Positions 8,718-17,389 of a DNA stretch of 64,000 nt are shown here, piece by piece. How positions within the stretch are numbered: the stretch's first letter is position 1; the number at the start of each line of letters is the position of its first letter. The stretch is from Anaerolineae bacterium (GTDB taxonomy: Bacteria; Chloroflexota; Anaerolineae; Aggregatilineales; Phototrophicaceae). The translations under genes were made by a program, and so were the position numbers. The notes below the pieces were generated by a model, which had not been told where the DNA came from, made no database searches, and worked only from the letters and a program-made list of their open reading frames with translations. Where the stretch lies: contig JALHNT010000017.1 of the NCBI GenBank assembly GCA_022843385.1, positions 81,148 through 145,147 on the forward strand, given 5' to 3'.

Positions 8718-10135
8718 AGACGCGGTTCATATTGTCAATAGTCTGTCTTTTTTGTCTTATACCGTTAACCTTACTGGCGCAAGAACAACCCGACAATGTC
8801 ACAATTCATGTAGTCCAGCGCGGCGAAACCCTCTTTCGCATCGCACAACAATATGGACTGACGGTTGATGCAATTGCGACTTTCAACGGCTTGGCTGACC
8901 CAACCAATATCCAGGTTGGGCAGCGGCTGTTAATCCCGACTGAGACCACAACACCTGCAACACCTGCAAGGCATGTGGTCAAACCTGGCGAAACGCTGCG
9001 CGGGATCGCTCAACTTTATGGGATGACGACTGAGGAATTGGCGTCTCTTAACGCCATTGCCGACGTCAATCGCATCTTTGTCGGGCAGGTCTTGACCATC
9101 ATGTCAGACGCGACACCAACCCCGCCAGGAGTTCAGGCGACACCAGAAATCCCAGCAAACGATTTTGTGTATATTGTTCAGCCGGGCGATACCCTGTACC
9201 GGATTGCAACCAGTTATGGGGTGACGGTGAATGCGTTGGCACAGGCCAACAGTGTCACTGACCCGACATTGATCTTTGCTGGACAGAAACTCATCATCCC
9301 CGGGCTGGAAGCGCCGCAACTTACAGTTGATCTGCCTCCAATTTTGTCGAGCCTTGAGATTAATCCGCTGATGCTGGTCGAAGGCAAAACGGCTCAGGTT
9401 CGTTTGAAGGCTATAGCTCCTGTTTCAATCAGCGGTACGTTCCTGAATCGTGCTATCCATGACTCAGTTGAAGCCGATGGCTTGACGCACATCATCCTTG
9501 TCGGCGTACCGATCTTCACCGAGTCAGGCGTTTATCCTCTCGATCTGACGATCAGCAGCGGAAATGCCTCAACCCAACTCAGCGTGAACGTTCAGGTCGT
9601 TGGTGGCGGTTATGGCACTGAGAATATCACCCTGCTGGCAGGACGTAATGATCTGCTGGATCCGAATGTGGAAAACGCTGAACTGAGTATGTTGCAGAGC
9701 ATCATGGATCAGTTCACTCCGACTCGCTACTTTGCGGGGCCGATGAGTCTGCCAGCCGCTGCCGGGGTCTCATCCCCATTTGGGCGCAAAAGATCTTACA
9801 ATAACGGGCCAATAAGCCGTTATCACACAGGCACAGACTTTGCCGGAGCCCCGGGATCACCGATTTTTGCGGCTGCTCCGGGGGTGGTTGTGCTATCTGA
9901 TGCTCTGAATGTCCGTGGCAATGCCATCGTTATCGATCATGGGTGGGGAATCTACACCGGTTACTGGCATCAAACCGAGCGGTATGTCAACGTCGGCGAT
10001 GTGGTACAAATGGGTCAGGTGATTGGGACCATTGGCGCAACCGGTCGCGTATCGGGGCCTCATCTGCATTGGGAACTATGGGTCAATGGAGTGCCAGTTG
10101 ACCCGATGCAGTGGGTGCAGCAGTCCTTTTCATAG
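8714..10135 (+). CDS. Secreted M23 endopeptidase with three LysM domains
   Basis: A 473-residue exported protein with a GTG start overlapping the previous stop. A signal peptide (LSIVCLFCLIPLTLLAQ) is followed by three LysM modules at about residues 31-75, 87-131 and 151-196 (VQRGETLFRIAQQYGL, VKPGETLRGIAQLYGM, VQPGDTLYRIATSYGV). A middle beta-rich region follows, and then a C-terminal lysostaphin-type M23 domain with both zinc motifs: HTGTDFAG near residue 371 and HLHWELW near residue 450. This should cleave peptidoglycan cross-links, or, as in NlpD/EnvC-type proteins, regulate amidases; the intact HxxxD and HxH favour activity. It acts outside the membrane on the wall bound by its LysM domains. 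Confidence 0.93.
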   Translation: MKTRFILSIVCLFCLIPLTLLAQEQPDNVTIHVVQRGETLFRIAQQYGLTVDAIATFNGLADPTNIQVGQRLLIPTETTTPATPARHVVKPGETLRGIAQLYGMTTEELASLNAIADVNRIFVGQVLTIMSDATPTPPGVQATPEIPANDFVYIVQPGDTLYRIATSYGVTVNALAQANSVTDPTLIFAGQKLIIPGLEAPQLTVDLPPILSSLEINPLMLVEGKTAQVRLKAIAPVSISGTFLNRAIHDSVEADGLTHIILVGVPIFTESGVYPLDLTISSGNASTQLSVNVQVVGGGYGTENITLLAGRNDLLDPNVENAELSMLQSIMDQFTPTRYFAGPMSLPAAAGVSSPFGRKRSYNNGPISRYHTGTDFAGAPGSPIFAAAPGVVVLSDALNVRGNAIVIDHGWGIYTGYWHQTERYVNVGDVVQMGQVIGTIGATGRVSGPHLHWELWVNGVPVDPMQWVQQSFS

Positions 10136-10141
10136 ACTCTT

Positions 10142-12097
10142 ATGGAAATCTTCAAACGCCTGCGCGACTTGCTAAACCCACCCTGGCTTCCCATCGGCAA
10201 TGTCACACGGGTGACGCGCGAGCAGCAGTGCCTTCAAATCCAGTGTGAAAAAGGTCTCATTGTCCTGTGCTGGATCACTCCGGAAATCCTCCATGTGCAT
10301 GCCCAGAAAAACGCGATAGCTCCAACCGCCTCAGCTACACGGCTGATCGCGCAGCCCGACTCGCTGGCCATCACTTGGGAATGGTCAGAAAACGCTGACA
10401 GCATCGAATCCCGTACCATCAACAGTATCGCGCGCATCACAAAACACCCCTACCGGTTGAGCCTCGAAACAATCGATGGTCACGTCATCGTGAGCGATGC
10501 AGCCAGTATCCTGTGGCGTGGCGACCATCAATCCAGGCTGTCGCTCGTATCGGAAAGCGGCGAAGTGGTCTTTGGGTTGGGCGAGTTCAACCCCCACGAA
10601 ACAATACAGGGTAAATTGCTGACATTTCCTTCTATACGCAGCACGGGTTCAAGCCTGTACATCGTCCTGAAACCATCGGACGCCTATGCCGTGCTGTGGG
10701 ATAGTCCTTCAGCCTATCAGATCGATGCAGGGAAAACACAGCCTGAAGAGACGCGTTTTGAAGCCGCCGGCGATGAGGTAAATTACTATCTATTGACGGG
10801 TGTAGATGATAAACAGATCGTCAGCCGTTACAGTGAACTGGTTGGACGGGCTACCCTGCCACCCCTATGGTCACTGGCCTACCAACAATGGTCCCCGGAT
10901 CTGCAACCGGAATCTCTGGCACCGATTACTGAAGGGTTTCTGTCCAACGCTATTCCGATGCGTGTGATTCGCGTGGACTCAAAGAACGAGATAACTCGAA
11001 CCAGTTCTGTCGCACCTGACTATCAGGTGGTCTCAGTGCGACAAACAGCGACATCACCTGCGTTTACCCAGGCGTCATCTGATCTTCGACCCTATTCGCC
11101 TATTCTCCGACCCAAAGGCAGTAGTCACCGAGACACAATATCTGATCTGCCCGTTACGGTGTCCCACTGGGATGATATGCCGAGCATGATCCATGCAGCT
11201 GTCAACGCCGGGCTGTCTGGTGCCGGGTTTGGTTCGACCAGTGGATGCCGGGCGAAGGACCCTGAGCTTTACACCCGCTGGTTGCAGGCAGCGAGCATGA
11301 TGAGCAGTTTGTACGCCGTGCAGATGCCCTGGTCAATCGGCCAGCCCCACAGCCTTATCAATCGCATCATTCTGGATTTGCGCCATCAGTTCACACCATA
11401 CCTGTACTCCGTGATCGCTCAGAGCTGTCAGTATGGCTGGCCTTACATTCGCCCTACCCTTCCTCAGCAGATCGAGCAACCGAGTTATCGGATTGGCGAT
11501 GCACTGCTCGTCGCACCGGTTCTGACAGCAAACACCGTTGAACGGGAAGTCAGACTGCCAAGTGGCCTGTGGTATGACTATTGGACCAACGACCTGTATG
11601 ACGGCGATCAGACTATCCAGGTACCTGCTCCTCTGGAGCGCATACCGTTATTTGTGCGAGCCGGCGCAATTATTCCCATGTATCCATCGATTCAGGATGA
11701 ACATACGGATCATCAATCAGAGAAGGAAACGCTGATTTATCGGGTCTATCCTGGCAACCTTGAAACAGTTCTGTACGAGGATGCTGGCGAGGGACTGGAT
11801 TACCAGCAAGGCGATTACCGTTGGGTCTACCTCAATTGCAGTGTGGAAGATGGCCTGGTGCTGATCAACCGGCGCATCGCCGGACGGTATCAGCCCAACT
11901 ACCAGCGCATTCTGGTTGAAGTGGTTCATTTCGATCAGGAACCGCTATCCATCCGGGCCGATCGCTACGGTGCGCCCATCTGGTTTTACAACAGCGGCAT
12001 CATTGAGATGTCACTGGACAACTTTCAGCAGATCGAAATCACCCCCAAACTCTCGGCAAAAGACCGCACTATCAAGCGCAAATCCTCGGCCAAATAA
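10142..12097 (+). CDS. Glycoside hydrolase family 31-like protein, probably inactive
   Basis: A 651-residue protein. The N-terminal third resembles the galactose-mutarotase-like domain of GH31 alpha-glucosidases (VVFGLGEFNPH, ADAYAVLWDSPSAYQID-like region). The C-terminal part aligns well with the end of the barrel and the beta domains (LSGAGFGSTSG, ELYTRWLQAASM, LRHQFTPYLYSVIAQSCQYG, GDALLVAPVL, APLERIPLFVRAGAIIPMYP). Between about residues 273 and 325 the barrel is drastically shortened, and the WxDMNE-type segment carrying the catalytic nucleophile cannot be found; the RxH motif after ELYxRW is also lost. HWDDM near residue 342 may retain the acid/base Asp. There is no signal peptide. The frame is uninterrupted, so this appears to be a diverged pseudoenzyme, not a fresh frameshift. 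It starts seven bases after the M23 gene. Confidence 0.72.
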   Translation: MEIFKRLRDLLNPPWLPIGNVTRVTREQQCLQIQCEKGLIVLCWITPEILHVHAQKNAIAPTASATRLIAQPDSLAITWEWSENADSIESRTINSIARITKHPYRLSLETIDGHVIVSDAASILWRGDHQSRLSLVSESGEVVFGLGEFNPHETIQGKLLTFPSIRSTGSSLYIVLKPSDAYAVLWDSPSAYQIDAGKTQPEETRFEAAGDEVNYYLLTGVDDKQIVSRYSELVGRATLPPLWSLAYQQWSPDLQPESLAPITEGFLSNAIPMRVIRVDSKNEITRTSSVAPDYQVVSVRQTATSPAFTQASSDLRPYSPILRPKGSSHRDTISDLPVTVSHWDDMPSMIHAAVNAGLSGAGFGSTSGCRAKDPELYTRWLQAASMMSSLYAVQMPWSIGQPHSLINRIILDLRHQFTPYLYSVIAQSCQYGWPYIRPTLPQQIEQPSYRIGDALLVAPVLTANTVEREVRLPSGLWYDYWTNDLYDGDQTIQVPAPLERIPLFVRAGAIIPMYPSIQDEHTDHQSEKETLIYRVYPGNLETVLYEDAGEGLDYQQGDYRWVYLNCSVEDGLVLINRRIAGRYQPNYQRILVEVVHFDQEPLSIRADRYGAPIWFYNSGIIEMSLDNFQQIEITPKLSAKDRTIKRKSSAK

Positions 12098-12124
12098 AAC
12101 GGACGCCGGTAAGCAGCGTCCGTT
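12098..12124. terminator. Intrinsic terminator between converging genes
   Basis: A perfect 9-bp stem (AACGGACGC / GCGTCCGTT) with a 9-base loop. On the minus strand it is followed by a T-rich stretch (GTTTTATTT), so it best terminates the leftward gene 12146-13285 and may also serve the GH31 operon. Confidence 0.8.
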
Positions 12125-12145
12125 CCATCGATCATTACAGACCTT

Positions 12146-13285
12146 CTACTTGTAGGCCGCGTCGAGCGCCTCAAAGTTCGTGAAGAGGAAGTGATCGTGA
12201 TAGTAGTGTATCCACAGGAATGAGAGGATAGCCGTGTAGTAGGCAGTATCGAAGTGGCGATTAGGGTCAATGTCCGGGATGATAATCTTCGCCAGCACAT
12301 AAACAACGATGAACACCACGATTGATCCGACCAACATCATCGTGCTGAGGGCAAACAGGCCCAGCGAGTCCTTACGCTTGCTAAAGCGTGAGACCAGCGG
12401 TGCAGTCTGATTTAGATTGCCGTACTGCTGCTTGATCTTGATGATGTAGAAGGTAATCGCCAGATACTGGAACGAGTGCCAGGTATTCGCCCCCTGGAAA
12501 GCGGTATCGAGATTGGGGAAAGCGGCCAGCGGGAAGAAGACGATCACCGTCAGGGTGATGAAGATGGTCTTGGGCCAGTTGATGACACCCGCCTGATATT
12601 CCCGCACCGTCTTGACGATGTAGGCAACTGCCGCGATGAAAAAGACCGAAGCTGCCGCATAGAAGAACCACGGAGCCTGAAACATGTGCGGGATAACCGA
12701 GGTCAGATCGTTCGTGCCTACGGCGAATGCGCCCTGGCTGATCTTGTAAGCAGCCATTGGGAACAGGCAGGTCAGAACTACCGCGTAGTCAATCGCCCGT
12801 GCTTGCAGGCTGACAGCACTGATGTCTTTCCTGATGATGACGTGCTCTTTGTGATTATACAATTCGACGATATACGTCACCTGATGCAATACATGGAGCA
12901 TGGCCCAGAAGAAGAAGATCGTCAGCAGGAGTGTCAGGTTGAGAAAAGCCAGCGAGACCACGATGATCGGAATGATGATTGATGAGCGAATGAGCATGGG
13001 ATAGCTGCGACGGAAATCACTGTCAAAACTGGTGCGCAGCATGGTGGACATCATGTGCGGCCCACCAACGGCAATCGCCACAAAACCGTTCACGATGTTA
13101 CGGCTTACATCAGGGTGTAAACCCAGCAGATCCTTACCCGCCAGATAAAACAGGTAGGGTAATGGAACAACCAGAACGCTGAGGATCATAAAGATCATGT
13201 CCCAACGTCGATTACGAAGCCATAAACTGGGTTTGTCAACCTGTAGGGCTGAGGTTGACGACAAATTAACTGCGGTAGCGGCCAT
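12146..13285 (-). CDS. Polytopic membrane protein with histidine clusters, function unknown
   Basis: A 379-residue protein predicted from hydrophobicity to have eight to ten membrane helices. Histidines gather at helix ends: GGPHMMST, AMLHVLHQVTYIVELYNHKE, ANTWHSFQYLAITFY and IHYYHDHFLF. Such HxxxH and HxxHxH patterns recall integral-membrane metalloenzymes (carotene dioxygenase Brp/Blh or desaturase types), but I cannot match any family motif firmly, so the enzyme idea is inference. A strong AAGGAGG ribosome site precedes the ATG. It is a single-gene transcript with its own terminator. Confidence 0.75.
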   Translation of the reverse strand: MAATAVNLSSTSALQVDKPSLWLRNRRWDMIFMILSVLVVPLPYLFYLAGKDLLGLHPDVSRNIVNGFVAIAVGGPHMMSTMLRTSFDSDFRRSYPMLIRSSIIIPIIVVSLAFLNLTLLLTIFFFWAMLHVLHQVTYIVELYNHKEHVIIRKDISAVSLQARAIDYAVVLTCLFPMAAYKISQGAFAVGTNDLTSVIPHMFQAPWFFYAAASVFFIAAVAYIVKTVREYQAGVINWPKTIFITLTVIVFFPLAAFPNLDTAFQGANTWHSFQYLAITFYIIKIKQQYGNLNQTAPLVSRFSKRKDSLGLFALSTMMLVGSIVVFIVVYVLAKIIIPDIDPNRHFDTAYYTAILSFLWIHYYHDHFLFTNFEALDAAYK

Positions 13286-13908
13286 CAGCTTTCCTCCTTA
13301 GCGACTCAACTCGTCCACATACGCAGAGAGCAATTTACTTAGCCTAGCTAAATAAATTGTAGAACATTGCCGCGGGTTTCGCCACAGGAAATTCAGCGTA
13401 GAATGCATTTGCGACTCAGTCACCCGTTCATCGGTTCAGGTTGGTTTGCTGCAATCTGGCAATGCCCGTTTGCTGCTGAATTTGCTGATTGGAATGATTG
13501 GGCATCCGTGTTGAGATCACTGCTTCCCGTCGCGTGTCCGATTTATTCGTCGTCGCGACCGCCACATTCATCCATTTTGCACCTGATTTTTGTGAACTTT
13601 TTGTGTCCTGACATCGCGACAATTCACAAAAGACAGATGCACAACCGAGACGCAGAAGGCAAAAGCGTGGAGCCAAGATGAGTCAGTTTTCGATTGTTAA
13701 GTTGCACCGGAAAAGAAGCTGGTTCTCCGCCACACCAGATTATAGAACATAAAATCTACTCATGTCAAGTCCCTGATGAGCGGGCCAGACATTGTTATTA
13801 CGTAGCCAGTAAGAAAAAGGTTGCGACACAGTCCAAATCGAACCGGATAATTCAGGAAAAATCAACCTCAAAAGAACAGTCAATATATGAGCGCTGCCAA
13901 TGAAACGA
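13286..13908. other. Gene-poor intergenic region of about 620 bases
   Basis: No convincing gene is seen. Two overlapping frames (13367-13681 plus, 13428-13676 minus) have no family resemblance and unlikely composition. The stretch holds one copy of the dispersed TTGCTGCTGA element and is AT-richer towards 13700-13900. It provides the upstream region of the leftward membrane protein gene and the downstream region of the next leftward operon. Confidence 0.6.
13446..13493 (+). repeat. Dispersed TTGCTGCTGA element, copy 1
   Basis: TTGCTGCAATCT at 13446 is followed 24 bases later by TTTGCTGCTGAATTTGCTGA. The same two-part arrangement occurs at 30194 and 59517. Confidence 0.55.
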
Positions 13909-14208
13909 TCAGCGTGGCAGCAATTGACAGAAATTCATGGCAGCAGGATTGGCCTGGCAGCTTGTGTAAAGGAAAATAGTCCCGATCACACCGATACAGA
14001 GGAACAGAACGACCAGGCAGCCACACCACGCCACCGGTCCGCCGCTGATGATGCCGTTGAACAACTCAAAAATGCCCATGATGGTACTGAGGCCAGTACC
14101 GAGGATCTGCAAACCGAACATCAGCAGCAGACCTACCACACACAACAATACACAACCAACGCTGATGAGCAGCAGGGTTCCCAGATCAAGACTTTGTGGC
14201 AGAACCAT
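13909..14208 (-). CDS. Small membrane protein, function unknown
   Basis: A 99-residue hydrophobic protein with two clear membrane stretches (LGTLLLISVGCVLLCVVGLLL and GCLVVLFLCIGVIGTIFLY) and a Gly-rich connecting helix with GIFELFNGIISGGP. Five cysteines are spread through the chain. It is last in a leftward cluster with another small membrane protein, DUF547 and Nudix genes. No family was recognised. Confidence 0.65.
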   Translation of the reverse strand: MVLPQSLDLGTLLLISVGCVLLCVVGLLLMFGLQILGTGLSTIMGIFELFNGIISGGPVAWCGCLVVLFLCIGVIGTIFLYTSCQANPAAMNFCQLLPR

Positions 14209-14222
14209 ATCAGACCCTCGGA

Positions 14223-14627
14223 TTATGGATTACACAATGGTGCTTCCTGTTCAACTGGAAGCCAACCGGACTCCTGTCGAGTATAGCACTCACAAAAGGA
14301 TGTTGCTTCGCCGTTGCCCATCCACATCGCATAGCTGACTGTCGTCTGGATGCAGGAGACAGCTCCTTCAGTGCGAATAGTCGGCCAGGCGATTCCGAGG
14401 CCGCGTTCACGCGCTTCGTTGATGAGCCACACCCGTGCCGTTTGACCCGGCATATCACCCAATCGAATCTCAATCTGCTGCTGCGACAGCAACAGGATGA
14501 ACATACATGGAGTCAGCAGCAGGGCAAACCAGACCCCTATACCCAGCGCGCAACCGATCCGGCGCAGACGACTGACGGGGCGGGGTAATATGTCAGAGGA
14601 TGGATTGAGCATTGAGTGACCAGTCAT
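14223..14627 (-). CDS. Small single-pass membrane protein, function unknown
   Basis: The ATG at 14627 gives 134 residues (MTGHSMLNPSSDILPRP). Longer upstream starts would bury the frame deep in the DUF547 gene, so this start or the ATG at 14612 is preferred. One membrane helix (GCALGIGVWFALLLTPCMFI) is followed by an exported-looking domain with the Cys-containing segment FCECYTRQESGW. The gene overlaps the end of DUF547 by about 35 bases. No family recognised. Confidence 0.55.
   Translation of the reverse strand: MTGHSMLNPSSDILPRPVSRLRRIGCALGIGVWFALLLTPCMFILLLSQQQIEIRLGDMPGQTARVWLINEARERGLGIAWPTIRTEGAVSCIQTTVSYAMWMGNGEATSFCECYTRQESGWLPVEQEAPLCNP
14280..14288 (-). promoter_or_regulatory. Candidate extended -10 promoter for the 99-residue protein
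   Basis: TGCTATACT on the minus strand, about 72 bases before the start at 14208 and inside the upstream coding region. The same 9-mer occurs at four other promoter positions in the window. No -35 is evident. Confidence 0.35.
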
Positions 14628-15492
14628 AGTCCACAAAACGGACTCGCAAGCGATCTGCCTCTTCAATAACCAGCCGTTGAGTTTCTTCATCTGCGATGAA
14701 AGGCGCAATCGACCGTAGCAGGTTTGCCTGGTGACGACGTCCAAACCATGCACCGCCGAAATCCCCGGCAAACCAACTAAAGATCGGAGACAAATATACC
14801 GTATTTTGTGAAAGTCGCAGGCCGCCGTTATTGACAAAATTGCGTGCCGCTAAGTCAAGCTGCTGGTCAATATGTTCGACTGCATACACTCCGACAGGGG
14901 GGCAAGAACGTGCAGCACAGTTCAAGGCAAAATGGATGCGTGGATCGAGGCGAGACACAATGAATTCACGACGCGGGTCGTCGCGACGAAATTGGGGAAC
15001 ACCAAAGAAAGGGCTTCCCGCGTTCGCCCGCAGAATGCCATGTTCGATATCATCGGCGCTGTAACGCATTCCACCCACGATATAGGCAGCGCGATAGTAG
15101 CTGCCGTGCACCTCGCTAAAGCGATTCGTGACGCCATAATCGATGACCGCATGGATGATGAGCATGTTATAGAGATTGATCCAGAAGGCTTTACGGGCAT
15201 CGTCCGTTTGGAGCTGCCCTGGATCAAATGATTGCAGGCGATGAACCGCGCTGCGATACGCCGCAAATGCCTGGCTCGAGTGGACAGCAGCGTAATCCAC
15301 CCTGCCCTGCTCATCAATGGCGATGGCTCGCAGGCGCAGCATGGCAGCGCGCAAATCGAGAGCAGCATTGTCCGCCGTCTGATGGCAATTGAGAGTATCA
15401 CGCGAACTGATGCCGTATAGTCCCCGCACCAAACGGACAGGCCAGGATGGAACAGGTTCAAGCAACCGTGCAGAAAAGGGATGAATGGTCAT
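14593..15492 (-). CDS. DUF547 domain protein
   Basis: A 299-residue protein with the DUF547 hallmark segments: KAFWINLYNMLIIHAVIDYG, ADDIEHGILRANAG, DPRIHFALNCAARSCPPVGV and LDLAARNFVNNGG. The HFALNC..RSCPP motif and a conserved His suggest a cysteine-protease/transglutaminase-like fold, which is the proposed but unproven basis of the family. No clear signal peptide is present. It overlaps the Nudix gene by four bases (ATGA) and the following membrane-protein gene by about 35. Confidence 0.88.
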   Translation of the reverse strand: MTIHPFSARLLEPVPSWPVRLVRGLYGISSRDTLNCHQTADNAALDLRAAMLRLRAIAIDEQGRVDYAAVHSSQAFAAYRSAVHRLQSFDPGQLQTDDARKAFWINLYNMLIIHAVIDYGVTNRFSEVHGSYYRAAYIVGGMRYSADDIEHGILRANAGSPFFGVPQFRRDDPRREFIVSRLDPRIHFALNCAARSCPPVGVYAVEHIDQQLDLAARNFVNNGGLRLSQNTVYLSPIFSWFAGDFGGAWFGRRHQANLLRSIAPFIADEETQRLVIEEADRLRVRFVDYDWSLNAQSIL

Positions 15493-16007
15493 AACATGTC
15501 GCTAGCAAAACGCATTTGCAGGCAGTCATCGGCGTCATAGCCCACATGAACGAACAGTGGTGCATCTTCCGGCTTCATCGCCAGGACGCGCGGCAGAATG
15601 ATGGGCAAATCATCTACCAGATCGAACTGAAGCACAGCCGATTGAGGAATCCAGTGCAGGCTTCCTTCTTCAGTATCACGCACTTTTCGGCTATCAGATT
15701 GCCCCACAAACACAAACAGAACGATTCCGGTATCTTCGTTGGCATCAATGTTGTAGACGGCGCGCAGATGCAACTGCCTGATTTTCAGACCTGTCTCTTC
15801 GAGGATTTCACGACGGGCGCTGGTCAGCGGGTCTTCATCGCGTTCGATATGCCCACCAACCCCATTATAGCGATTAGGGAAAATCTTCTTACTCGCAGCG
15901 CGCTTCATCAGCAGCACGTCATCGCCGTTCACAATGAAACACAAGGTTCGGGCGACCATCATCCAGCGACCAGTCGTTTGGTTTGCTCCCTGTTCCTTTG
16001 CAGCCAT
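15489..16007 (-). CDS. Nudix hydrolase
   Basis: A 172-residue MutT-type protein containing a complete Nudix box: GGHIERDEDPLTSARREILE followed by ETGL, which fits GX5EX7REUXEEXGU. The family hydrolyses nucleoside diphosphates linked to another moiety, using Mg2+ held by the box glutamates. The substrate cannot be read from the sequence. It heads a leftward operon with DUF547 and two small membrane proteins, and diverges from the SerK-like gene. Confidence 0.92.
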   Translation of the reverse strand: MAAKEQGANQTTGRWMMVARTLCFIVNGDDVLLMKRAASKKIFPNRYNGVGGHIERDEDPLTSARREILEETGLKIRQLHLRAVYNIDANEDTGIVLFVFVGQSDSRKVRDTEEGSLHWIPQSAVLQFDLVDDLPIILPRVLAMKPEDAPLFVHVGYDADDCLQMRFASDML

Positions 16008-16042
16008 ACGTTCAATCCTTTAGCGAGCCAATATGCCGTCCA

Positions 16043-16071
16043 TTGTACAAGTATTCGCTTCATGCTAATCT
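16043..16071 (+). promoter_or_regulatory. Promoter of the SerK-like gene
   Basis: TTGTAC (16043-16048), a 17-bp spacer, then TAATCT (16066-16071) preceded by TGC, giving both a -35 and an extended -10. The start codon at 16108 is 37 bases downstream. Confidence 0.55.
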
Positions 16072-16107
16072 ACTTCCTGCGAATTGCGATATTCGAGGAT
16101 CATCAAG

Positions 16108-16929
16108 ATGTCGCACCCGATCACCGATGCCCCAACGCCCGATTTACGAATCGTTCTGACGGATAGCCTGCGTCCGCACGAAGAACATGATTCGCAGCGT
16201 TCCACTCCGCTGATTGAGCGTCTGGTGCAGGACGATATGGTCATTAATCCCCCTATCGTCAGTCCGATGGGCAACGACCAGTATGTCATTCTGGACGGGG
16301 CAAATCGCTATTTCGCCTTCTCTCATCTTCATCTCCCACATATCCTGGTGCAGGTCGCCGCTTATGAAACCGGTTATGTCGAGCTCAAAACCTGGCGACA
16401 TCTGGTTTGCAACTGGGACGAAGATCGTTTCCTTCACCAGCTTCATGCGCTAGAGGTCATCCAATTGGCTGAAGGCCAGCATGCTCACGCCATCGCCCAC
16501 ATCATGCTGCGCAGTGGCCGGATGTTGGCAGCCCTGGCACCGGTTGAAAACACACATGGTCGAAACGCTGCCTTGTGTGACGTTGTGCGGATTTATCAGC
16601 GGCAGGCAGTCCTACAGCGCACTGCCCTGGCCGAACCGGAAGACATCTGGCCGCTGCACCCAGATGCCATCGCCATGGTTGAATTCCCTGGATACCAACC
16701 GTCCGACATTATCGCGGCAGCCCGGTATCAGGCTTATATTCCACCGGGGATCAGCCGACACATCATTCACGGACGGGCGCTACGAGTGAATTACCCATTG
16801 AGCGTACTACGCGACATCCATACCAGCCTGCAAGCCAAGAACGTAGCGCTGCTGGAATGGATGCAAGAGAAACTCGCCCAGCGCCAGATCCGTTACTATG
16901 CCGAAGCGACTTACCAGTTTGATGAATGA
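16108..16929 (+). CDS. ParB-fold protein resembling SerK/SbnI free L-serine kinases
   Basis: A 273-residue protein starting at ATG 16108, chosen over the upstream TTG because GAGG lies nine bases before it. The N-terminal 80 residues have a ParB/sulfiredoxin-like fold signature: LRPHEEHDSQRS, then NPPIV, then YVILDGANRYFAFSHL. That order (Pro-His-Glu, Pro-Pro/Pro-Met, LDGxxRxxA) is the one I recall for the archaeal free serine kinase SerK and staphylococcal SbnI, and the C-terminal ISRHIIHGRALRVNYPL resembles their TRHVLPF-type end. In those enzymes DGHHR is usual; here it is DGANR, so activity is uncertain. The HEE glutamate is kept. Overlap by ATGA with an ACT-domain gene suggests amino-acid metabolism, not chromosome partitioning. 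Confidence 0.68.
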   Translation: MSHPITDAPTPDLRIVLTDSLRPHEEHDSQRSTPLIERLVQDDMVINPPIVSPMGNDQYVILDGANRYFAFSHLHLPHILVQVAAYETGYVELKTWRHLVCNWDEDRFLHQLHALEVIQLAEGQHAHAIAHIMLRSGRMLAALAPVENTHGRNAALCDVVRIYQRQAVLQRTALAEPEDIWPLHPDAIAMVEFPGYQPSDIIAAARYQAYIPPGISRHIIHGRALRVNYPLSVLRDIHTSLQAKNVALLEWMQEKLAQRQIRYYAEATYQFDE

Positions 16930-17369
16930 CAGGTAAAGCTCTAATGAATGTTGCTGACATCCTGAAGCAGGCAGATTTGTATAGTGATGATATTGAGTAC
17001 ATTCTCATCCGCCTGCCGGCCCAGGCTATCATCGTCGCGGCAGGCATTCTAGCCGAAGTTGGCGAGCCATTCGCCGCCCTGATCGCGGACAAGGATGAAG
17101 TGACGCTCGTAATAGCACAGGATGTTCTCGAGGAGTTTTCGGGGCGACTGCGTGGTCATGCCGTGAGCGCTACTACCTATCGCCTCATCACCTATGATAT
17201 TCCACTGGATTTATCGCTGGTCGGATTCATGGCAACTGTCAGCAGTGCGCTGGCACAGGCCGGCATTTCGATCATGCCTCTGGCAGCCTACAGCCGCGAT
17301 CATATCCTGGTTCAATCCAGCCAATTTGATGCAGCCATGCAGACTCTCAAGACACTCAAATCACAATAG
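16926..17369 (+). CDS. ACT-domain protein
   Basis: A 147-residue protein made of two ACT-like halves. The second half carries the typical segment YRLITYDIPLDLSLVGFMAT ... AGISIMPLAAYSRDHILV seen in small stand-alone ACT proteins (DUF2241/ACT_7 type). ACT domains bind amino acids and regulate enzymes allosterically. Either the ATG at 16926 (overlapping the previous stop) or the ATG at 16944 could be used. Coupling to the SerK-like gene hints that it senses serine or a related amino acid; that is inference. Confidence 0.83.
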   Translation: MTGKALMNVADILKQADLYSDDIEYILIRLPAQAIIVAAGILAEVGEPFAALIADKDEVTLVIAQDVLEEFSGRLRGHAVSATTYRLITYDIPLDLSLVGFMATVSSALAQAGISIMPLAAYSRDHILVQSSQFDAAMQTLKTLKSQ

Positions 17370-17389
17370 ACCACAAAGGACAACGTGGC

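Noticed and set aside
13367..13681. Possible 104-residue gene
   Set aside because: No ribosome site, no family resemblance, overlaps an opposite-strand frame of similar length and contains part of the dispersed TTGCTGCTGA element.
16108..16929. Chromosome partition ParB
   Set aside because: Only the ParB-like N-terminal fold is shared; there is no central DNA-binding HTH, no parA neighbour, and the C-terminus resembles the serine kinase group.
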